DNA of 64,000 nucleotides from assembly GCF_022024115.1 (NCBI RefSeq), contig NZ_CP091792.1:2666001-2730000 (forward strand), given 5' to 3'. The position numbers and the translations under genes are program-made. Below, one piece after another: positions 59,991 through 64,000 of this stretch (position 1 is its first letter; the number at the start of each line of letters is the position of its first letter). This DNA comes from Prevotella communis (GTDB taxonomy: Bacteria > Bacteroidota > Bacteroidia > Bacteroidales > Bacteroidaceae). The notes under the pieces were generated by a model. That model was not told the origin of the DNA. It saw only the letters and a list, made by a program, of their open reading frames with translations, and ran no database searches.

Positions 59991-62309
59991 TTAACCATAC
60001 AGCCTTTGCTGGAACTCCTTAAACGTCTGACGTGCCTGAGAAACTCCGCCCAGCGAAGAGATGCCCTCTGGCACAGAACCGAACTTCAATTCAAGCTGTG
60101 TTTTCAGTTTATCCATTCTCAGTTCGTCAACACCCGAACGGATATAGGCATTGACAAGATATTCGACGAATTGTTTCTGCGACGCTGACAACGTGTCGTA
60201 GTAGTCCTTGATTCGCTCTGCACGCTCCTGACGCTCAATGGGTGTGGTAGCATAGGCAATATACTCCAGCACATCCATCAGGTCACTCTTCTCGGCATCA
60301 ATGATTCTGCGAATATCTTTCAAGACTTCCTTGCCATATCCAGCTTCATCGAGCTTCTCAAGTAATGCCTCGCGCGTATCGGGGTCGGCCCATTTCTGAT
60401 GCAGGTCTTCACTCGAAGAGAAGAAATCTGGCAGTCGGCCAAACATCTCCTCGATGAACTTCTGCGAACTGACGGGCTTGCCATCGGCACCCCAGAACAT
60501 GATATCATTGATAAACCTTATCCTGCGGGCTCGACCATCAGACAGTCTAACTTCCAGAATCGTAGGCACGTCTGGTTCGGGCTCTGGCGTGTCATCACGC
60601 GCCACCACAGGTTTTTCTTCTGGTATCTCGTAAACCACCTCTCTATGCTTCTTGACGCATGTACACGGATTATTGCCACACTTGGGACATACGGGCTCAC
60701 CGTCCCATCCGGGGTCTGAGTATTTCAGATAGGCCTTCACGAAATCCCAAATGGTGAAGTAATACTTTCCGTCATAGATACGTGTGCCACGGCCTACAAT
60801 CTGCTTGTATTCTATCATCGAGTTCACAGGACGCATCAGCACGATATGCCTGACGTTGCGCGCATCCACGCCTGTAGATAATTTCTCAGAGGTAGTCAGG
60901 ATGGTGGGAATGGTCTTTTCGTTGTTCTTGAATTCTTCCAAGAAAGCCTCGCCAATCTCACCATCATTGGCTGTCACTCTTTCGCAATAGCCTTTCTTCT
61001 TCCTGTAGGCATTAATCATATCCCTGACCTCAGCCGCATGGGCTTGGGTGGCACAGAATACGATAGCTTTCTCTGTTTCGTCTATCTTGCTCAGGAACTC
61101 CTTTACGCGGGCTTCATCCCTCTGACGAATCTTGATATTCCCCTTGTAGAAGTCCTCTTCGGTATAGACCTTTCCCTGTTCCACATCGCCACTGATCACC
61201 TCATCATCGGGAGAGTAGATATAGTTATCGATGTTGCTCATCATGTTGATATGACGGAAAGGCGTCAGGAAGCCATCTTCGATACCCTGTTTCAGGGAGT
61301 ACTCATAGGCATGATACGTGAAATACTGATAGGTATTCACGTTCTGGTCTACGCGAGGTGTTGCTGTCAGTCCCAGTTGCACGGCAGGCTTGAAATAATC
61401 CAGGATGCTGCGCCAGTTGCTCTCGTCGTTGGCACCACCTCGGTGACACTCGTCGATAATCACCAGGTCGAAGAAATCCTCGGGGTACTGTCCGAAATAA
61501 GGCGAGTCATCAGGGCCACACATAAAGGTCTGGAAAATGGTGAAGAAGATGCTGCCATTGGTAGGCACGCCACCGTTCTTAGCTACGGTGCCGGGCTTGA
61601 TTCTCACCAGCGCATCTTTCTTAAATCCACCAAAGTCTATCATGGCCTGCTTAGCCAGCGTGTTTCTGTCGGCAAGGAAGAGGATCCTTGGGCGTGTGCC
61701 TGTATGCTTCAGGTTCCAGCGTGCCTCAAACAGTTTCCAAGCTATCTGGAAGGCAATAAACGTCTTTCCCGTTCCAGTGGCAAGAGTCAGCAAGATGCGC
61801 TTCTCACCTTTTGCAATGCCTTCAAGCACGCGTCTTACAGCCAGTTCCTGATAGTATCGGGGTTGCTTCACACCATCACTATAATAAGGTATGGTGTTGA
61901 GCTTATCGCGCAAATCATTCGATGAGCCATACACGCGTTGCCACAGCTCCTCGGGCGATGGATACAACGTTACGAAATGCTCTTCGTAGCTCTGTCTATC
62001 CATTTCCCAGATATCGTTGCCATTGGTGGCGTATGTATATCGGATACCCAGCATGTCGGCATACTCCTTGGCCTGAGCCACGCCTTCGCTGTAGCTCAGC
62101 TCGTCGCTCTTTGCCTCGACGATAGCCAACTTCACGCCTTTGTATATCAGCACATAGTCAGCACGCTTGGGCTTGCCCTTCTGACTCCTACTGATCTTAC
62201 CTCTCGTAAAGGTATACTCGGTGGTGATGCGACTGCCTTCTGTCACACCCCATCCTGCAGCTTTCAGCTTTGGGTCTATCTTGTGTAGACGGGTATCCGA
62301 TTCGTTCAT
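59991..62309 (-). CDS. hsdR: Type I restriction enzyme, R subunit (EcoEI-like)
   Basis: 772 residues. N-terminal nuclease: ADYVLIY and AIVEAKSD give the D51...E65-x-K67 core. Helicase motor: Walker A ATGTGKT (177-183), motif II IIDECHRGG, motif III LTATPR, motif VI QIVGRGTR. A Cys-rich stretch CPKCGNNPCTC and the EcoEI_R C-terminal domain follow. It cleaves unmodified DNA as part of an HsdRMS complex. The ATG overlaps the stop of the kinase-like gene (ATGA), so the two are coupled. hsdM is not in the window; it is presumably beyond the right edge. Confidence 0.94.
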   Translation of the reverse strand: MNESDTRLHKIDPKLKAAGWGVTEGSRITTEYTFTRGKISRSQKGKPKRADYVLIYKGVKLAIVEAKSDELSYSEGVAQAKEYADMLGIRYTYATNGNDIWEMDRQSYEEHFVTLYPSPEELWQRVYGSSNDLRDKLNTIPYYSDGVKQPRYYQELAVRRVLEGIAKGEKRILLTLATGTGKTFIAFQIAWKLFEARWNLKHTGTRPRILFLADRNTLAKQAMIDFGGFKKDALVRIKPGTVAKNGGVPTNGSIFFTIFQTFMCGPDDSPYFGQYPEDFFDLVIIDECHRGGANDESNWRSILDYFKPAVQLGLTATPRVDQNVNTYQYFTYHAYEYSLKQGIEDGFLTPFRHINMMSNIDNYIYSPDDEVISGDVEQGKVYTEEDFYKGNIKIRQRDEARVKEFLSKIDETEKAIVFCATQAHAAEVRDMINAYRKKKGYCERVTANDGEIGEAFLEEFKNNEKTIPTILTTSEKLSTGVDARNVRHIVLMRPVNSMIEYKQIVGRGTRIYDGKYYFTIWDFVKAYLKYSDPGWDGEPVCPKCGNNPCTCVKKHREVVYEIPEEKPVVARDDTPEPEPDVPTILEVRLSDGRARRIRFINDIMFWGADGKPVSSQKFIEEMFGRLPDFFSSSEDLHQKWADPDTREALLEKLDEAGYGKEVLKDIRRIIDAEKSDLMDVLEYIAYATTPIERQERAERIKDYYDTLSASQKQFVEYLVNAYIRSGVDELRMDKLKTQLELKFGSVPEGISSLGGVSQARQTFKEFQQRLYG

Positions 62310-62944
62310 ATCTTTGCTATTTCTGCATCTATAACATACATATCACCATCTTGGTCAACTAACACGTTTCGTGGAACAACATCCCAAACCATAAAATCAT
62401 TGTTCGAGAAACGCCCTGGTTCACCATTTTTATCAAACCCGAGAGCCGACATATAAGTATCAATCATTATCTGTGTAGCAGGTTTTGCTTCACAAATACG
62501 TTCCTGTTCTAATACAGGCATAATGGTTCTTCCATCATATCCTGTAAAGCCATGTAATCTATATGCTGTATTAGGAAATATCAGATTATGAAGTAAAATC
62601 TTATCAAACAATTTGCATATTCCACCACTATTTAGCAGGTTATTTACTTTGAAAATAGTAGTTTCCGAGACATACGTATCATTTTCATTGCCACTAGGAC
62701 CGGGGGTTCCTAAATCGAATACATCGTCCATAGGAATCCATATACCTGCGTCCTTAGCCAACTGCTCGGCAGCACGCTGTTCTATTTCGAAGCGAGTTCC
62801 ATTTGCTTTGCCATTTCCAGATTTCTCCTCATGTATTCGGCAAAGTCTTTGGAGTTCATTGGAGACTTCTTGAATTCTACGATTTTCTTCATCGTACGCT
62901 CCATTGCTTCCTTGTGAAACTGATTCAAATATGTCATCATTCAT
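62306..62944 (-). CDS. Protein with kinase-like catalytic loop, embedded in the type I R-M locus
   Basis: 212 residues from the ATG at 62944 (MNDDIFESVSQGSN). The C-terminus reads WDVVPRNVLVDQDGDMYVIDAE: Asp188, Asn193 and Asp206 have exactly the spacing of the catalytic Asp, metal-binding Asn and DFG Asp of protein kinases (+5, +13). It resembles the kinase domains described in polyvalent proteins of mobile elements. The protein ends six residues after the DFG-equivalent, so no C-lobe tail. The stop overlaps the hsdR start by four bases (ATGA). A role regulating the R-M complex is inferred. Confidence 0.65.
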   Translation of the reverse strand: MNDDIFESVSQGSNGAYDEENRRIQEVSNELQRLCRIHEEKSGNGKANGTRFEIEQRAAEQLAKDAGIWIPMDDVFDLGTPGPSGNENDTYVSETTIFKVNNLLNSGGICKLFDKILLHNLIFPNTAYRLHGFTGYDGRTIMPVLEQERICEAKPATQIMIDTYMSALGFDKNGEPGRFSNNDFMVWDVVPRNVLVDQDGDMYVIDAEIAKI

Positions 62945-62957
62945 TCTGTTTTTTCTG

Positions 62958-62965
62958 CAAAAATA
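62958..62965 (-). promoter_or_regulatory. Promoter TATTTTTG for the kinase-like-hsdR unit
   Basis: Exact TAnnTTTG on the minus strand, 14 bases before the ATG at 62944. A TGCAATTAATTGCA palindrome (63006-63019) lies upstream. It separates the kinase-hsdR unit from hsdS. Confidence 0.65.
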
Positions 62966-63043
62966 CAATTATATTTTAAAATTACAACATTTTTAGGCCA
63001 AAATCTGCAATTAATTGCAGTTATTTCACCTTTAAATATTTCA

Positions 63044-64000
63044 TCATTCAAACACTTGTCGTAATAATGCTTGTTTCAGGGCATCGCACTCGGCGATGGT
63101 CTTCTGCAGTACCTCCTCCAACTCACGGACATGAGCGGAGAGAGAATCGAGACGAGTGACAATACGCTGTTGCTCGGAGAGAGGGGGGATTGTGAGAGGC
63201 ATTTCCTCAACAATACCAGCATTAATATTTAGCATGGTTGCTCCAGATGCGCTTTTCAACAAATAGTTCTTACATACTTCTGATTGAAACAACATCTGCA
63301 TGAAAGCATTATCTACCTTAGCTTTAAACCTTACAAAAAGAGACCCCGTTCCGCAAAGGAAACCATCTTCATTTGATGAAACTATTGCACATCGTCCAAT
63401 CTCACCTCGTCTGGCAAAGATAACATCATTTGTTCTCAATAAATAAGCTGATAGTTCTTTTGCTTTTTCCTCGGAGATAGTATAATCATTATTTGCAACT
63501 ATCTTACCTTCAATCATGTGAATAGGATTAACCAAGGGAATGCCATCACTAATATAGTCCTTTTTATGTAGTAAGCTACCAAATGGCCCTATTCTTACCT
63601 GTGCTATTTCCTTCAGCTTCTTCTCCTCCCATCCCTCTTTTGGTTCCATAGCCTTAGCGAGTGCTTTTTGGAAGAGGGCACGGGCTTCGCTCAGCTTCTT
63701 TTCCGCATTCGCTTTCAGTTCTTCGATATGAGCAAAGGCTGAATCAAGGCGAGAAACAATACGCTGTTGTTCAGAGAATATGGGATATGATATTGAAATA
63801 TCCATAATCTCTTTCCTGTTTATGGAAGGGAATACAGCTCCTTCCTTACCTTTAATATTATTCTTTTCTGACAAAAGGAAATAAAAAAGATAATCTTTAT
63901 CGATAAGAGTATTAGGCCTAACAGCAGCTAAGCCACGACCTATACATACTCTTTGAGTTGCAAAGTTTATGTCCCCAACAGGAGCTCTTACAGACATCAA
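63044..64000 (-). CDS. hsdS: Type I restriction enzyme, specificity subunit (partial, runs off the right edge)
   Basis: 318 residues visible; the true start lies beyond 64000. It begins inside the first target-recognition domain. SEQQRIVSRLDSAFAHIEEL and SEQQRIVTRLDSLSAHVREL are the two conserved helical spacers; the second recognition domain (SLLHKKDYISDGIPLVNP to GTGSLFVRFKAK) lies between them. It sets the sequence cut by HsdR and methylated by HsdM. The two spacer repeats are nearly identical, which allows domain shuffling. Confidence 0.93.
   Translation of the reverse strand: MMSVRAPVGDINFATQRVCIGRGLAAVRPNTLIDKDYLFYFLLSEKNNIKGKEGAVFPSINRKEIMDISISYPIFSEQQRIVSRLDSAFAHIEELKANAEKKLSEARALFQKALAKAMEPKEGWEEKKLKEIAQVRIGPFGSLLHKKDYISDGIPLVNPIHMIEGKIVANNDYTISEEKAKELSAYLLRTNDVIFARRGEIGRCAIVSSNEDGFLCGTGSLFVRFKAKVDNAFMQMLFQSEVCKNYLLKSASGATMLNINAGIVEEMPLTIPPLSEQQRIVTRLDSLSAHVRELEEVLQKTIAECDALKQALLRQVFE

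Noticed and set aside
61038..61925. 295-residue plus-strand open frame
   Set aside because: Antisense to hsdR motor motifs, which are clearly conserved.

Overview
The window comes from a member of Bacteroidota, most likely Prevotellaceae (Prevotella or a close relative). I infer this from the Bacteroidota-type promoters (TAnnTTTG about 7 bases before the start, often with a TTG or TTTG about 20 bases further up) in front of most transcription units, and from Bacteroidota protein families (DUF4954, DUF4738, DUF4890, DUF4230, DUF2023, VirE-N/DUF3987, HU-like DNA-binding proteins). I found no tRNA, rRNA or CRISPR array.

Layout. 0-3 kb: two divergent SGNH esterases, one of them a tandem CE12-like pectin deacetylase. 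2.9-5.3 kb: a scarred island flanked by two 93-bp copies of the esterase 3' end. It holds a frameshifted KilA-N gene, the tail of a metallo-beta-lactamase-fold gene, several copies of a dispersed hairpin repeat, and an intact AbiEi antitoxin whose AbiEii toxin is cut after about 11 codons. 5.3-9.7 kb: a hypothetical gene, then a leftward operon with an EcoRI-type adenine methyltransferase, a DUF262-HNH nuclease and a secreted WG-repeat/zinc-ribbon protein, preceded by a long, strongly folded leader. 9.7-14.7 kb: an HU-like protein, a 487-residue unknown protein and a VirE-N/DUF3987 protein, with conspicuous iteron-like and palindromic sites. 14.8-48.6 kb: mostly core genes. These include etfBA plus acyl-CoA dehydrogenase, a lipid A phosphatase/phosphoethanolamine transferase pair, semiSWEET, purN, a TPR histidine kinase, pgi plus a HAD phosphatase, two tandem DUF4230 genes, trmO, manA-nagB, fumarase plus an M6 protease, hflX-DUF4954-M16 protease, a PL11 rhamnogalacturonan lyase, flavodoxin-DUF2023, and a TonB receptor with a Cys/His-rich membrane protein.

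49-59 kb: an AAA/DUF4143 ATPase, a TlpA-like protein and a BspA-like LRR protein, a patch rich in the same hairpin repeat, and then a compact leftward module (P5-like muramidase, second VirE-N/DUF3987 protein, OB-fold protein, three unknowns) that looks like a satellite or degenerate mobile element. 59.5-64 kb: a type I restriction locus in which a small protein with a protein-kinase-like catalytic loop lies between hsdS and hsdR and is translationally coupled to hsdR.

The most interesting signals are: the kinase-like gene inside the type I R-M locus; the methyltransferase/DUF262-HNH operon and its folded leader; the hairpin repeat family sitting exactly at the ends of gene fragments; the toxin-less AbiE; the GGTTAC palindromes and 34-bp iterons at the first VirE locus; three candidate small RNAs, each with its own promoter and terminator; and low-complexity repeats inserted in frame in several ordinary genes.
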